NCBI GenBank assembly: GCA_028873595.1
Contig: JAPPOV010000036.1
Location: forward strand, 29,759-93,758
Direction of reading: 5' to 3'
Source: Gemmatimonadota bacterium
GTDB lineage: Bacteria > Gemmatimonadota > Gemmatimonadetes > Longimicrobiales > Gaopeijiaceae
Length of the DNA stretch: 64,000 nucleotides
This document shows, piece after piece, positions 45,330 through 54,407 of this stretch. The notes under the pieces are model-generated. The model saw only the letters and a program-made list of their open reading frames with translations. It was not told the DNA's origin and searched no databases. How positions within the stretch are numbered: position 1 is the stretch's first letter; the number at the start of each line of letters is the position of its first letter. The position numbers and the translations under genes are program-made.

Positions 45330-47614
45330 GGCCAGTCCTTCTCAAGCGAAGCGTACCGAAGCAGGAGCTTCTTCCGCCCCACGTCATCGAAGTCCACGCT
45401 GACCTTGAGATCCCGTCCGAAGCCAGAAATCTCTACAACGGACCCGGAACCGAAGGTCGGATGGACGACCCGCTCGCCTTTCACGAAACGTGGCGTGTCC
45501 TGGTTCATGGCGTATTCGGGATCCGGCTCGTAGTCGTACTCGGTGTGGTCCTGGCGTGCACCTTCCGATTGCCACGCCCGACGACTTCTGTGGGGAGTCG
45601 ATTGTGCAGCCAACCCGAGGCGTTTGGTCCGACGATCCTCGACCAATTCCTCTGGGATGGCGTCCACAAACGAGGAGCGGGCGTTGTAGTTGAAGTCGCC
45701 GGCCCTTCGCCGTTGCCGGGCCCAGCACAGTGAGAGCTTGCTCTCTGCGCGTGTGATCCCGACGTAGAACAGCCGACGCTCCTCCTCGAGCGTCTCCGGT
45801 TCGTCGTACGCTCGGCCGAGTGGAAAAAGCCCCTCTTCCATACCGGCGATGAAGACGATCGGGAACTCGAGTCCTTTCGCATTGTGCAGAGTCATCAGTG
45901 TGACGGTGTCCGCGGTCGGATCGAGGCGGTCCACATCGGCGACAAGAGCGACCTGCTGAAGAAAAAGGTCGAGTTCGGTGAACGCATCGATGTCTTCCTC
46001 GGCAATACTCTGAACCTCAGTGGCATCGAAATCGACGGCACCAGCGATGAGTTCGGAGACGTTCCGAGCGCGATCCTCTCCGTCCGGACCTTCCTCCACG
46101 AGATGACGCACCAGATCGAGGTCTTCCACGAGTTCCTCGAGGAGGTCTCCGACCGAGGCCTGGGTGGCACGCACCCCGAAACGCTGAATGAGCTCGGCGA
46201 ACCGTTCGAGTCCACGAGCTGCCGCCGCTCGAAGCTTGGGAATCTCACTCGCTCTCAGTGCCGCCTCGAGCAAGGAGAGCCCCTGCTCATCAGCCCAGCG
46301 GATGAGATGTTCCTGGCTCGTGAGCCCGATGCCCCGACGCGGATAATTCACCACCCTGGCAAAAGCGACTCCGTCTCGCGGATTCGAGATCAGGCGCAGG
46401 TATGCGAGTACATCCTGGATCTCCCTCCGCTCGTAGAACCGAACACTCCCTACGACCTGGTAGGGGATCCCCTCTCGCCTGAACGCGTCTTCCAGGGCAC
46501 GGGCCTGCGCGTTCGTGCGGTATAGTACCGCGGTGGATGAATACGAAGATCCCGGTGTGTCGCGGATTCGCGTCTCGATCTCATCGACGATCCACCGAGC
46601 TTCGTCGTTCTCGTCGAACGACTCGAGCATGGTGATCAACTCGCCGCCGACGCGATCCGTCCGAAGGGTCTTTCCCTTTCGATTCACGTTCTGGGCAATC
46701 ACGTGGTTCGCAGCGTCGAGAATCTTCTGACTCGACCGGTAGTTCTGCTCGAGCCGAACGGTCACCGCCGACGGGAACGAATGTTCGAAGTCCAGGATGT
46801 TCCGAACATCAGCACCTCTCCATCCGTAGATCGACTGATCGTCGTCTCCGACGACCATGAGGTTCGTATGCTGCCCGGCGAGGAGTTCCACGAAACGGAA
46901 TTGAGCGCGGTTCGTGTCCTGATACTCATCGACGAGCAGGAAAGCGAATCGATCCCGGTATTGATCGAGGAGTGCGGGAACGGCTTCAAGAAGTTCGACC
47001 GGCTTAGCCAACAGATCATCGAAATCGAACGCATTCTGGCGTTCCAGCGCCTTCTGATATTCGGGGTACACCTTGGCGACATTGCGCAGGTAGAGATCGA
47101 ACGAGCCTTCGTGCTCCTCTTCGAACTGCTTGGCCGTGATGAGCTGATTCTTCGCGTTGCTGATCTCGTTGCGGATCGCCTTGGGGCTCCAACGCTTCGG
47201 GTCCAGGCCGATGGAGTCCTGTACGGTTTTCACCAGTCGTAGTGCCTGGTCGGCATCGAAGATGCTGAAGGTTCGGTCCCACCCGAGTCGATCTGCATGG
47301 CGTCGAAGGAGTCGAGCTCCAATTGCATGAAACGTACCCACCCACATCCCGGCCGGCTCCGAGCCGAGCAGGCGACCAATCCGCTCCTTCATCTCGCCCG
47401 CAGCCTTATTGGTGAAGGTCACCGCGAGAATGCGATCTGCCGGCACCCCGTGCGTGTGGATCAAGTGACAGACACGCGCAGTGAGCACACGGGTCTTGCC
47501 CGAGCCTGCGCCAGCAAGCACGAGGATCGGACCCTCGAAGTGCTGAGCGGCGAGACGTTGTTCGGGGTTGAGCCCCTGTAGATGGATGTCGGAGCTCAGA
47601 AAGGATTCCTGCAT
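45326..47614 (-). CDS. pcrA: UvrD/PcrA-type DNA helicase
   Basis: 762 residues. Superfamily 1A motifs in order: Q motif LNPEQRLAAQHF, I GAGSGKT, Ia VTFTNKAAGEM, II LLVDEYQDTN, III VVGDDDQSIYGWRGA, IV LEQNYRSSQ, V TLMTLHNAKGLEFP and VI RRLFYVGITRAE. The C-terminal part (KGERVVHPTFGSGSVVEI) is the Tudor-like domain of PcrA that contacts RNA polymerase. It acts in nucleotide-excision and conflict repair. The ATG at 47614 puts the Q motif near residue 15. Confidence 0.96.
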   Translation of the reverse strand: MQESFLSSDIHLQGLNPEQRLAAQHFEGPILVLAGAGSGKTRVLTARVCHLIHTHGVPADRILAVTFTNKAAGEMKERIGRLLGSEPAGMWVGTFHAIGARLLRRHADRLGWDRTFSIFDADQALRLVKTVQDSIGLDPKRWSPKAIRNEISNAKNQLITAKQFEEEHEGSFDLYLRNVAKVYPEYQKALERQNAFDFDDLLAKPVELLEAVPALLDQYRDRFAFLLVDEYQDTNRAQFRFVELLAGQHTNLMVVGDDDQSIYGWRGADVRNILDFEHSFPSAVTVRLEQNYRSSQKILDAANHVIAQNVNRKGKTLRTDRVGGELITMLESFDENDEARWIVDEIETRIRDTPGSSYSSTAVLYRTNAQARALEDAFRREGIPYQVVGSVRFYERREIQDVLAYLRLISNPRDGVAFARVVNYPRRGIGLTSQEHLIRWADEQGLSLLEAALRASEIPKLRAAAARGLERFAELIQRFGVRATQASVGDLLEELVEDLDLVRHLVEEGPDGEDRARNVSELIAGAVDFDATEVQSIAEEDIDAFTELDLFLQQVALVADVDRLDPTADTVTLMTLHNAKGLEFPIVFIAGMEEGLFPLGRAYDEPETLEEERRLFYVGITRAESKLSLCWARQRRRAGDFNYNARSSFVDAIPEELVEDRRTKRLGLAAQSTPHRSRRAWQSEGARQDHTEYDYEPDPEYAMNQDTPRFVKGERVVHPTFGSGSVVEISGFGRDLKVSVDFDDVGRKKLLLRYASLEKDWP

Positions 47615-47633
47615 GTTCGGACCGCGGTGAGGA

Positions 47634-48818
47634 TCAGGCTTCGGCTGCGGGAAGGCGAATCTGGAATGTCGTACCTTCGACCGTTTCGAGAAGCTCGATC
47701 TTGCCCTTGTGTACGCCTTCCACGATTCGGCGCGACAGCGCGAGCCCCACGCCCCACCCTCCCGACTTCGTCGACACACCCGGCTCGAAGATCTTGTCCC
47801 GCACATCAGGGGCAACGCCTGGACCCGAATCACGAATGCGGACGCTGACCCACTGCCCTCCGATCTCGCGAGCGTAGATGGTGATCTTTCCGCCCCGGCC
47901 CGCGAGTGCATCGAGTGCATTCTTCACCACGTTCTCGAGCGCCCAGACCAGAAGAACTTCGTTGCCCTTCACCCGCGGCAAGCCATGCGGAATATCGACG
48001 ATCAATTCCACGCCCTTCTTCGCAAGTCGGGGGATCCGGGCCGCGAGGTACGCCTCCAGATCTTCCACCACCTGCCGGACTGAGAGACTCTCCAGCTCCG
48101 GCTCCGTCCCGATCAGCTCGAAGCGGTGGCTGATCCGTTCCAGCCGCTCGAGGTCTTCCCCGATGGAACTCGCAATATCCAGATCATCCAGATCGCCGGG
48201 TCGATCTCGCTCAGGCAGTCGTAGCACCTCCAGCCAGCCTGCGAGCGATGACAGTGGCGTGCCGAGCTGGTGCGCCAACTCACGCGCCATGGAGGTCCAC
48301 GCCCGTTCACTCTCCGCCCTTCGCTGGTAGCGGATCACCACAAATCCGATGAAGACGGTCATGAGGAGACCGGCCGCCTGAAGGAATGGGACCGATCGGA
48401 GACTTCGCGCCTCGGGGGAGTCTCCAAAATGGATATGCTGAGCCCCGAATGGATCCCCCACGGGTTCGCGCTCGGTATCGAGCATACGCACGTACGCACG
48501 GATCCGTTCCTGGCCATCCGCGGTGCGATCGTCCACCTCGAACGGGAGGTTCACGTGGCTCAGGACGGTATCCCCAGGACCCATCACGACCAGCGGCACC
48601 CCCGACTCGGTCACGATTTGCTGAAGCTCGAGGAGCGACTGTGTAACCTCGGTCTGGTCCTGCGATACCAGCCCTTCCTGAACTTCGGTATAGATCCGGG
48701 AGAGAAGTTCCGAGTTCTCCTGGACGCGCTGAAAGATCTGCTGGGTGTACAAGAGGTACCAACCCAGCAGCATCACGAACAGCGTCGCGAGGGCAATGGG
48801 CCACTTGATGCGGATCAT
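47634..48818 (-). CDS. Sensor histidine kinase
   Basis: 394 residues. Two membrane helices (about 6-24 and 145-163) bracket a ~120 residue periplasmic domain with no family I recognise. The cytoplasmic part has the phospho-acceptor His183 in ARELAHQLGTPLSSL, the N box ENVVKNALDAL, and G boxes IRDSGPGVAP and GGWGVGLALSRRI. There is no HAMP or PAS domain and no adjacent response regulator gene; the nearest, at 50923, is divergent and two genes away. It lies between serS and pcrA. Confidence 0.92.
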   Translation of the reverse strand: MIRIKWPIALATLFVMLLGWYLLYTQQIFQRVQENSELLSRIYTEVQEGLVSQDQTEVTQSLLELQQIVTESGVPLVVMGPGDTVLSHVNLPFEVDDRTADGQERIRAYVRMLDTEREPVGDPFGAQHIHFGDSPEARSLRSVPFLQAAGLLMTVFIGFVVIRYQRRAESERAWTSMARELAHQLGTPLSSLAGWLEVLRLPERDRPGDLDDLDIASSIGEDLERLERISHRFELIGTEPELESLSVRQVVEDLEAYLAARIPRLAKKGVELIVDIPHGLPRVKGNEVLLVWALENVVKNALDALAGRGGKITIYAREIGGQWVSVRIRDSGPGVAPDVRDKIFEPGVSTKSGGWGVGLALSRRIVEGVHKGKIELLETVEGTTFQIRLPAAEA

Positions 48819-48860
48819 CGAAGCACGGGAACGGGATCGGGACGTGGGACGGCCCCGACG

Positions 48861-50141
48861 CTACTGCGAGACGGTCAGCCGCTCGGCTCCAACGTAGGGG
48901 TGGAGGACCTCAGGAAGCGAGACGCTCCCGTCAGCGTCCTGGTACGTCTCGAGCAGCGCGGCTATCACACGTGGAAGGGCCAGCCCGGAGCCATTCAGCG
49001 TATGGACGTACTCCGGCTTCTCGGCCTGTGCCCTTCGAAAGCGGATATTCGCCCTTCGGGCCTGGTAATCGGTGAACGTCGTACAGCTCGAAACCTCGAG
49101 CCATTGCTCGACACCTGGGGCCCACACTTCGAGGTCGTACGTCATGGCTCCACTCTGCCCCAGGTCACCCGTTGCGAGGAGAACCCGACGGTAGTGGAGG
49201 CCAAGACGCTCGAGAAGCGTTTCCGCCTCGCGCGTGAGTTCCTCCAGCGCATCCAGGCTCCGTTCCGGCATTTCGTAGCGGACGAGCTCGACCTTGTCGA
49301 ACTGGTGGACGCGCAACAGGCCACGCGTGTCCTTCCCCGCCGCGCCCGCCTCACGCCGAAAGCACGGCGAGTAGGCGGTGTAACGGGTTGGAAGGTGCTC
49401 CGCGTTCAGCAGCTCGTCCCGATGCAGGTTCGTGACGGGCACCTCGGCCGTCGGGATGAGCCACAGGTCGTCACGTTCCAGGGCGTACGACTCTTCCGAG
49501 AACTTGGGTAGCTGCCCCGTTGCGGTCAGCGACTCCGGGTTGACCAGGTACGGTACCCGGACCTCCGTGTACCCGTGCTCGGTGGTGTGCACATCCAGAA
49601 AGAAGTTGATCAGGCCGCGCTGAAGACGTGCACCTGGCCCGACCAGTACAGGAAATCCCGAGCCTGAGATCTTGGATCCGCGGGGCATGTCCAGGATTCC
49701 CAACTCCTCGCCGATCGTCCAGTGTGCCCTCGGCTCAAAGTCGAATGCTGCGGGAGTGCCCCACGTCGACAGCACTTCATTGTCATCCTCGCTTCCGTTT
49801 GGCACCCGCTCGAGTGGCGCGTTCGGAATGAGGAGCAGGCTGCGGCGAATGAACGCGTCCGCTTCGCGAATGAGCCCGTCGAGCTCGCTGATTCGCTCAC
49901 CGAGCGTCCGGGTCTGATCGATGATGTCGGACGCGTCTTCCCCAGCCCGTTTCAACTCGCCGATCTGTTTCGAGACGGTGTTGCGCTGTGCCTTCAGCTC
50001 GTTTGCCTCACCGATGGCCTCTCGGCGAGCCTCGTCTCGAACGAGGATCTCCTCCACCGCCTGCGGAAGCGCAGAGTCACGCTTTTCCAGCGCCGCTTTC
50101 ACCACGTCGGGTTCTGCGCGCAGCCACCGAATATCGAGCAT
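48861..50141 (-). CDS. serS: Seryl-tRNA synthetase
   Basis: 426 residues. The N-terminal antiparallel coiled-coil arm (about 30-100) binds the long variable arm of tRNA-Ser; class II motifs follow: motif 1 GFPVLVGPGARLQRGLINF, motif 2 SPCFRREAGAAGKDTRG and motif 3 NGSGLALPRVIAALLE. It begins 3 nt after the lipoprotein stop and precedes the histidine kinase by 42 nt. Confidence 0.98.
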   Translation of the reverse strand: MLDIRWLRAEPDVVKAALEKRDSALPQAVEEILVRDEARREAIGEANELKAQRNTVSKQIGELKRAGEDASDIIDQTRTLGERISELDGLIREADAFIRRSLLLIPNAPLERVPNGSEDDNEVLSTWGTPAAFDFEPRAHWTIGEELGILDMPRGSKISGSGFPVLVGPGARLQRGLINFFLDVHTTEHGYTEVRVPYLVNPESLTATGQLPKFSEESYALERDDLWLIPTAEVPVTNLHRDELLNAEHLPTRYTAYSPCFRREAGAAGKDTRGLLRVHQFDKVELVRYEMPERSLDALEELTREAETLLERLGLHYRRVLLATGDLGQSGAMTYDLEVWAPGVEQWLEVSSCTTFTDYQARRANIRFRRAQAEKPEYVHTLNGSGLALPRVIAALLETYQDADGSVSLPEVLHPYVGAERLTVSQ

Positions 50142-50144
50142 CGA

Positions 50145-50735
50145 TCAGTTCGGTGGTATGAGATCCCGATCATTACATACGGGATTCGTGACGTGTCGGA
50201 ACGTCAGGGTGCCACCGATCGGATCGATGTCGACCGCCTCGAGCTTCGCGTGGTAGCGGCAGGAGCGGCCGAATGAGCCTGGTGACCGATTGGTCTTCAC
50301 GACGTACACGTTTCCGAATTCAATCGGCACGGGTTGGTCGGAGACGTATCGAAGCGAGTCGCTGGGAGCTTCGGTTACATCCTCCAGCTTCGTGTTCTCA
50401 AACGTCGCGATCTCAGCCTCGCTGAAGATACCGAGCACGGGAGGCGGGAGCATCACGATCTCGCCGCCACGAGTGTCGATGGCAATATCCCATTGCCCCG
50501 CAGCTCCAGGGACCTCGACTTCGAGCTCAAGCCCCTCGAAGAACGAATAGGCCGAGACGAGACCCAACTCCGGACGAGCCATCGAATAGAGGAGGACAGT
50601 GTCCGGATTGTCCGTCCATCTGAACGCGAACGGGTCGTCATCACACGCCGTCGCCGTCAGCAGGACGACGAGCGCCCCGGAAAGTGACAACGCAGCGCGA
50701 GTGCGCCGAAATTTCTCGCCTGACAGCTCTTTCAA
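50145..50735 (-). CDS. Predicted lipoprotein, function unknown
   Basis: 196 residues from a TTG at 50735 with GAGG five nt upstream. The hydrophobic stretch ALVVLLTATAC gives a lipobox with Cys31, followed by DDDPFAFRWTD. The mature part is beta-rich (VLLYSMARPELGLVSAYSFF, WDIAIDTRGGEIVMLPPPVL). I recognise no family. It is coupled to serS (3 nt gap), and its upstream region contains the dyad GGGGTCAACCCC (50790-50801). Confidence 0.65.
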   Translation of the reverse strand: MKELSGEKFRRTRAALSLSGALVVLLTATACDDDPFAFRWTDNPDTVLLYSMARPELGLVSAYSFFEGLELEVEVPGAAGQWDIAIDTRGGEIVMLPPPVLGIFSEAEIATFENTKLEDVTEAPSDSLRYVSDQPVPIEFGNVYVVKTNRSPGSFGRSCRYHAKLEAVDIDPIGGTLTFRHVTNPVCNDRDLIPPN

Positions 50736-50819
50736 AACGACCTCGAACAGGAACCGAAACTGTGCGTGAAGTTCACCGCACCCGTCGAAGGGGTCAACCC
50801 CGAAAAGCCGCGTATTTGC

Positions 50820-50848
50820 TTGACTTTACCCCACACCGAAGGTAGGTT
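50820..50848 (+). promoter_or_regulatory. Promoter of the response regulator gene
   Basis: TTGACT (50820-50825), 17 nt, TAGGTT (50843-50848) matches a housekeeping promoter, 75 nt before the GTG at 50923. The divergent intergenic region 50736-50922 holds nothing else but the GGGGTCAACCCC dyad. Confidence 0.55.
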
Positions 50849-50922
50849 CTGCGCCATGTTCGGAGTGCTTCTCCTGTTGCGCGGGGTTCCCTTCGCCCGT
50901 CCCCGTCCAGTGAGGTGATGCG

Positions 50923-51318
50923 GTGGCCGACGACCTGCCGATCGAGGGGAACCGACGCATTCTCGTCGTCGACGACGAGCCTCACATCAGGCGAGTCCTC
51001 GAAGTGATCCTGGGCTCCAGCGGTTTCGACGTCGTGCTTGCATCGGATGGGATGCAGGGGCTCGACAACCTGGGTCGGGAACCCGTCGACCTCATTCTTC
51101 TCGACCTCATGATGCCCCGTGCCAACGGCCTCGAGATCCTCTCGAAGATCCGAGCCAATCCGGAGCGAGCGAACACCCCGGTCATCATCCTCACGGCGAA
51201 GGGACAGGACACCGACCGGGAAGCGGCGCTGGCAGGCGGAGCCAGCGACTTCCTCACGAAGCCTTTCAGCCCGAAGAAGCTCATTGCCCGAATCGAAGAG
51301 ATCCTCGGTCATGTCTGA
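50923..51318 (+). CDS. Single-domain response regulator
   Basis: 131 residues, a receiver domain only: acidic pair Asp17-Asp18 in LVVDDEP, phospho-acceptor Asp61 in LILLDLMMP, Thr in IILTAKG and Lys in LTKPFSPKKL. There is no output domain, so it acts by protein contact or as a phosphorelay step. The start is GTG at 50923 after GAGGTGAT. Its stop overlaps the next gene by 8 nt, tying it to sugar-nucleotide synthesis genes. A possible partner is the orphan kinase at 47634 (inference). Confidence 0.9.
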   Translation: MADDLPIEGNRRILVVDDEPHIRRVLEVILGSSGFDVVLASDGMQGLDNLGREPVDLILLDLMMPRANGLEILSKIRANPERANTPVIILTAKGQDTDREAALAGGASDFLTKPFSPKKLIARIEEILGHV

Positions 51319-52357
51319 CCCGCAGGCATGGGTCACGATTCTGGCGGGAGGAATCGGCTCGCGATTCTGGCCAGCCAGTACGCCCGCGCGCCCCAAACAA
51401 CTGCTCCCACTCGGAAGCGCGGATCCGCTCATTGTCGACACCGTCCAAAGAGCGCGTGCCCTGGCCCCCGACGACAGGATTCGAATCCTCGCCGGCGCGC
51501 ACCTTGCTGGCCCGTTCCAGTCGGTGTTGACGGGTCTGAGCAATGACAGTTTCTGGATCGAACCTCGTGCGCGCGGAACAGCACCCGTGCTGGCGTGGGC
51601 GGCTTGGAAGCTCGCCCAGATCGACCCGGACGCGGTGATGGTGTCACTCCACGCGGATCACCTGCTCGCACCGCTGGACGCCTTCGAAGAAACGGTCGCG
51701 AGCGCAGTCGAGGTGGCCCGCCGAGATGATCTCCTGCTGAGCATTGGAGTTTCCCCCGACCGGATCGAAACCGGCTACGGGCATATTGAGGCCGGTGACG
51801 CTCTCGCGCCGGCCGGAGCTGCCAAGGCCTTCCGTGTAGCAGCCTTTCACGAAAAGCCCGATGCCCAAACGGCTGGACACTACGTCGCCGAAGGGTATCT
51901 GTGGAACACCGGCATCTTCATCTGGAAAGCCTCAGTGCTCCTCGAAGAACTCGCTCTGCACGCACCGGACATCGCGGAACTGCTCCCGCTGATCGGGAGC
52001 GAGGGAGACGAGGCCTTTTTCGAACGTGTGTCCGTCAGCGTCATTGATCGGGCCGTCATGGAACGAAGTAACCGCGTCGGCGTCGTCAGAGCGACGTTCA
52101 CCTGGGACGACGTGGGGAGTTGGGAAGCGCTCGCCCGGACTCGTACGCCCGACGAATCCGGCAATGTCGCACTCGGAGACGCCGGCATCGTGGATTCGAA
52201 GAACTGCATCGTGTACACGGAAGGCGATGGCCGAGTCGTACTGCTCGGCGCTGAGGATCTGGTCGTAGTTCAGACGAACGAGACCACGATGATCCTCCCG
52301 CGAGCCCGAGTCCCTGAGATGAAAGAGCTCCTCGCCCGCATGGAGGGCGAGAATTGA
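51311..52357 (+). CDS. Mannose-1-phosphate guanylyltransferase-like nucleotidyltransferase
   Basis: 348 residues. ILAGGIGSRFWPAS with PKQLLPL is the nucleotide-binding signature; MVSLHADHLL, ETGYGHIEAG, FHEKPD and WNTGIFIWKAS follow the ManC/ManB-guanylyltransferase pattern. It lacks the isomerase domain of bifunctional ManC. It should make GDP-mannose, though related ADP/UDP-sugar pyrophosphorylases cannot be fully excluded. The ATG at 51311 overlaps the response regulator stop, and its stop overlaps the next gene (TTGA). Confidence 0.88.
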   Translation: MSDPQAWVTILAGGIGSRFWPASTPARPKQLLPLGSADPLIVDTVQRARALAPDDRIRILAGAHLAGPFQSVLTGLSNDSFWIEPRARGTAPVLAWAAWKLAQIDPDAVMVSLHADHLLAPLDAFEETVASAVEVARRDDLLLSIGVSPDRIETGYGHIEAGDALAPAGAAKAFRVAAFHEKPDAQTAGHYVAEGYLWNTGIFIWKASVLLEELALHAPDIAELLPLIGSEGDEAFFERVSVSVIDRAVMERSNRVGVVRATFTWDDVGSWEALARTRTPDESGNVALGDAGIVDSKNCIVYTEGDGRVVLLGAEDLVVVQTNETTMILPRARVPEMKELLARMEGEN

Positions 52358-53568
52358 CCGACGCAGCCCTCTACCTCTTCGACGACAAACGGGCTCGCCG
52401 CTGGGCGCCGCTAAGTCTGACCCGTCCGGTGGGAGAGCTTCTGCACGGCTGCCTGACACTTCGTGAGCGAGCCGAGCATATCTTCGGCGCAGAGTGCGAG
52501 GGACATGTCAGCCGGACCGCGCTCATCGGCTTCGACGAACCCGGTGCCGCACCCGGAATCACACCAAACGATATCGCCACTACAGGGACACGGATTCTTC
52601 TGTCGAGTCGCGCGGTCATCGACTTTCAGGCATTCGAATCCCCGGACCACTCGTCGCGCATCTTCGTTGATGGGCAGCCTGCAGGCTGGTTCGTAGCCCA
52701 CGGTGACCCCCTGCCCTCCGACCGATGGCTACGAGATCCGGACGGGGAACCCGACACGGGTGAGCGTCTCGATCTCAGAGGCCGTATTCTCGGCCACCCT
52801 TGGGACCTGATCGCGGCGAACGACGAGCGAATCCGTCAGGATATCGAACACCTCTTCCCGACGGACACCCCGACCCCCGGCGCGCACCGGATCGGAGGTC
52901 ACCACGTCTCGCTCGGGGCCGGAGCCACCATCGAACCGGGGGTGCATCTCGATCTCCGTGCTGGGCCGATCCGTCTCGACACTGGGGTTCGCATCGAAGG
53001 TCCCGCCCGCCTTACCGGACCGTTGTATATCGGTCGTGAATCGACCGTCTTCGGCGGAGCCGTCGGAACGTCGTCCATTGGCCCCGTCTGCCTCCTCCGT
53101 GGAGAGATCGCGCACAGTGTCTTTCTGGGATACGACAACAAGGCTCATGACGGCCACATCGGCCACGCCTTCGTCGGTCAGTGGGTGAACCTCGGAGCGT
53201 TCACGACCAACTCCGATCTGAAAAACAACTACGGGACCGTCCGTGTCTGGACACCCGAAGGTGAAGCCGATTCCGGACTCATCAAGGTCGGATGTTTTCT
53301 GGGTGACCATGTGAAGACGGGCATCGGGACCGTACTCAATACGGGCACCGTGATCGGAGCCGGCAGCAATGTCTTCGGTGGACTGATGCCTCCGTCGGTC
53401 GTCCCCCCGTTCAGCTGGGGCGCGGGACGGGACTTTCGAGACCACCGCCTGGAAAACTTCCTGGAGACGGCTTCCAGGGTAATGGCGCGGCGCGGACAGG
53501 CTCTTACACCCGGTGTCACCGAAGTCCTGAGGACCGCATGGCACGAGACCGCGGGGCGCCGGGCCTAG
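52354..53568 (+). CDS. GlmU-like sugar nucleotidyltransferase with left-handed beta-helix domain
   Basis: 404 residues. The N-terminus (YLFDDKRARRWAPLSLTRPVGELLHG) and the hexapeptide-repeat C-terminal half (IGRESTVFGGAVGTSSIGP, GHAFVGQWVNLGAFTTNSD, GTVLNTGTVIGAGSNVFGG) match the alternative GlmU family seen in Bacteroidetes and relatives, proposed to carry UDP-GlcNAc pyrophosphorylase and GlcN-1-P acetyltransferase activities. TTG at 52354 overlaps the preceding stop. If correct it supplies the MurA substrate. Confidence 0.85.
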   Translation: MTDAALYLFDDKRARRWAPLSLTRPVGELLHGCLTLRERAEHIFGAECEGHVSRTALIGFDEPGAAPGITPNDIATTGTRILLSSRAVIDFQAFESPDHSSRIFVDGQPAGWFVAHGDPLPSDRWLRDPDGEPDTGERLDLRGRILGHPWDLIAANDERIRQDIEHLFPTDTPTPGAHRIGGHHVSLGAGATIEPGVHLDLRAGPIRLDTGVRIEGPARLTGPLYIGRESTVFGGAVGTSSIGPVCLLRGEIAHSVFLGYDNKAHDGHIGHAFVGQWVNLGAFTTNSDLKNNYGTVRVWTPEGEADSGLIKVGCFLGDHVKTGIGTVLNTGTVIGAGSNVFGGLMPPSVVPPFSWGAGRDFRDHRLENFLETASRVMARRGQALTPGVTEVLRTAWHETAGRRA

Positions 53569-53575
53569 TGCTACC

Positions 53576-54397
53576 GTGAGGATCTCGGTCCTGGGGAGCG
53601 GCAGCGCCGGCAACTCGATCTTTGTCCACGCCGGAAACACCCGCGTCTTGATCGATGCCGGCTTCAGCGGTCGGGCGATCGCACGACGTCTCGATTTGAT
53701 CGGTGTTCAAGCCGAAGAGATCGATGCGATCGTCGTGACCCACGAGCACTCCGACCACACCGGAGGCGTCGGTGTGTACGCGCGACGGTATGGCACGCCG
53801 GTCTATATGACTGAGCGAACCCAAGCCGCATGCGCCAAGATACTTCGCGGAAAGGAGACCCTATACGCCTACGATCCAGGCCGACCCTTCCACGTGGGCG
53901 ACCTGCGGGTCGAACCGTTCCTGACCGTTCACGACGCGGCCGATCCTGTCGGCGTCGCCGTGGTCGATGAGTGCACAGGACTCAGACTGGGCGTCGCGAC
54001 CGACCTGGGGCGACCGACCGCACAGATCCGACACGCCTTGTCGGGGTGCGATTTTCTCGTGCTCGAGGCAAACCACGATGAGGTACTCCTTCACACAAGT
54101 CAGTATCCGATCTCCGTGAAGCGTCGCATCGCGTCGAGTCACGGACATCTTTCAAATCAGGCCGCAGCACGCTTCGCAGTCGAACTCCTGCACCCACGCC
54201 TGGCCGGAATTGTCCTCGCGCACCTCTCGAACGAGTGCAATCGGGCAGAGCTTGCCCTGAGGATCGTCGGTGAAACACTTCAAGAGGCGGGTTGGTCAGG
54301 GCACCTCGAAGTCGCGCGGCAAGACCAGCCCACCGACCTCCTGGACATCGAAGAACTCCGTTACAGGAACGGCCCCGCGCAGTTGAGCCTGCTGTAG
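53576..54397 (+). CDS. MBL-fold metallohydrolase, WalJ/YycJ-like
   Basis: 273 residues. The start MRISVLGSGSAGNSIFVHAG and zinc motif VVTHEHSDHTGGV are typical of the WalJ (YycJ/VicX) group, with FLVLEANHDEVLL, SSHGHLSNQAAA and VLAHLSNECN downstream. Members are predicted nucleases linked to cell-wall or DNA-repair coordination; activity here is not shown. GTG start at 53576, 7 nt after the GlmU-like gene. It converges with the DUF922 gene (10 nt between stops). Confidence 0.88.
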   Translation: MRISVLGSGSAGNSIFVHAGNTRVLIDAGFSGRAIARRLDLIGVQAEEIDAIVVTHEHSDHTGGVGVYARRYGTPVYMTERTQAACAKILRGKETLYAYDPGRPFHVGDLRVEPFLTVHDAADPVGVAVVDECTGLRLGVATDLGRPTAQIRHALSGCDFLVLEANHDEVLLHTSQYPISVKRRIASSHGHLSNQAAARFAVELLHPRLAGIVLAHLSNECNRAELALRIVGETLQEAGWSGHLEVARQDQPTDLLDIEELRYRNGPAQLSLL

Positions 54398-54407
54398 AGC
54401 CTTCCGG

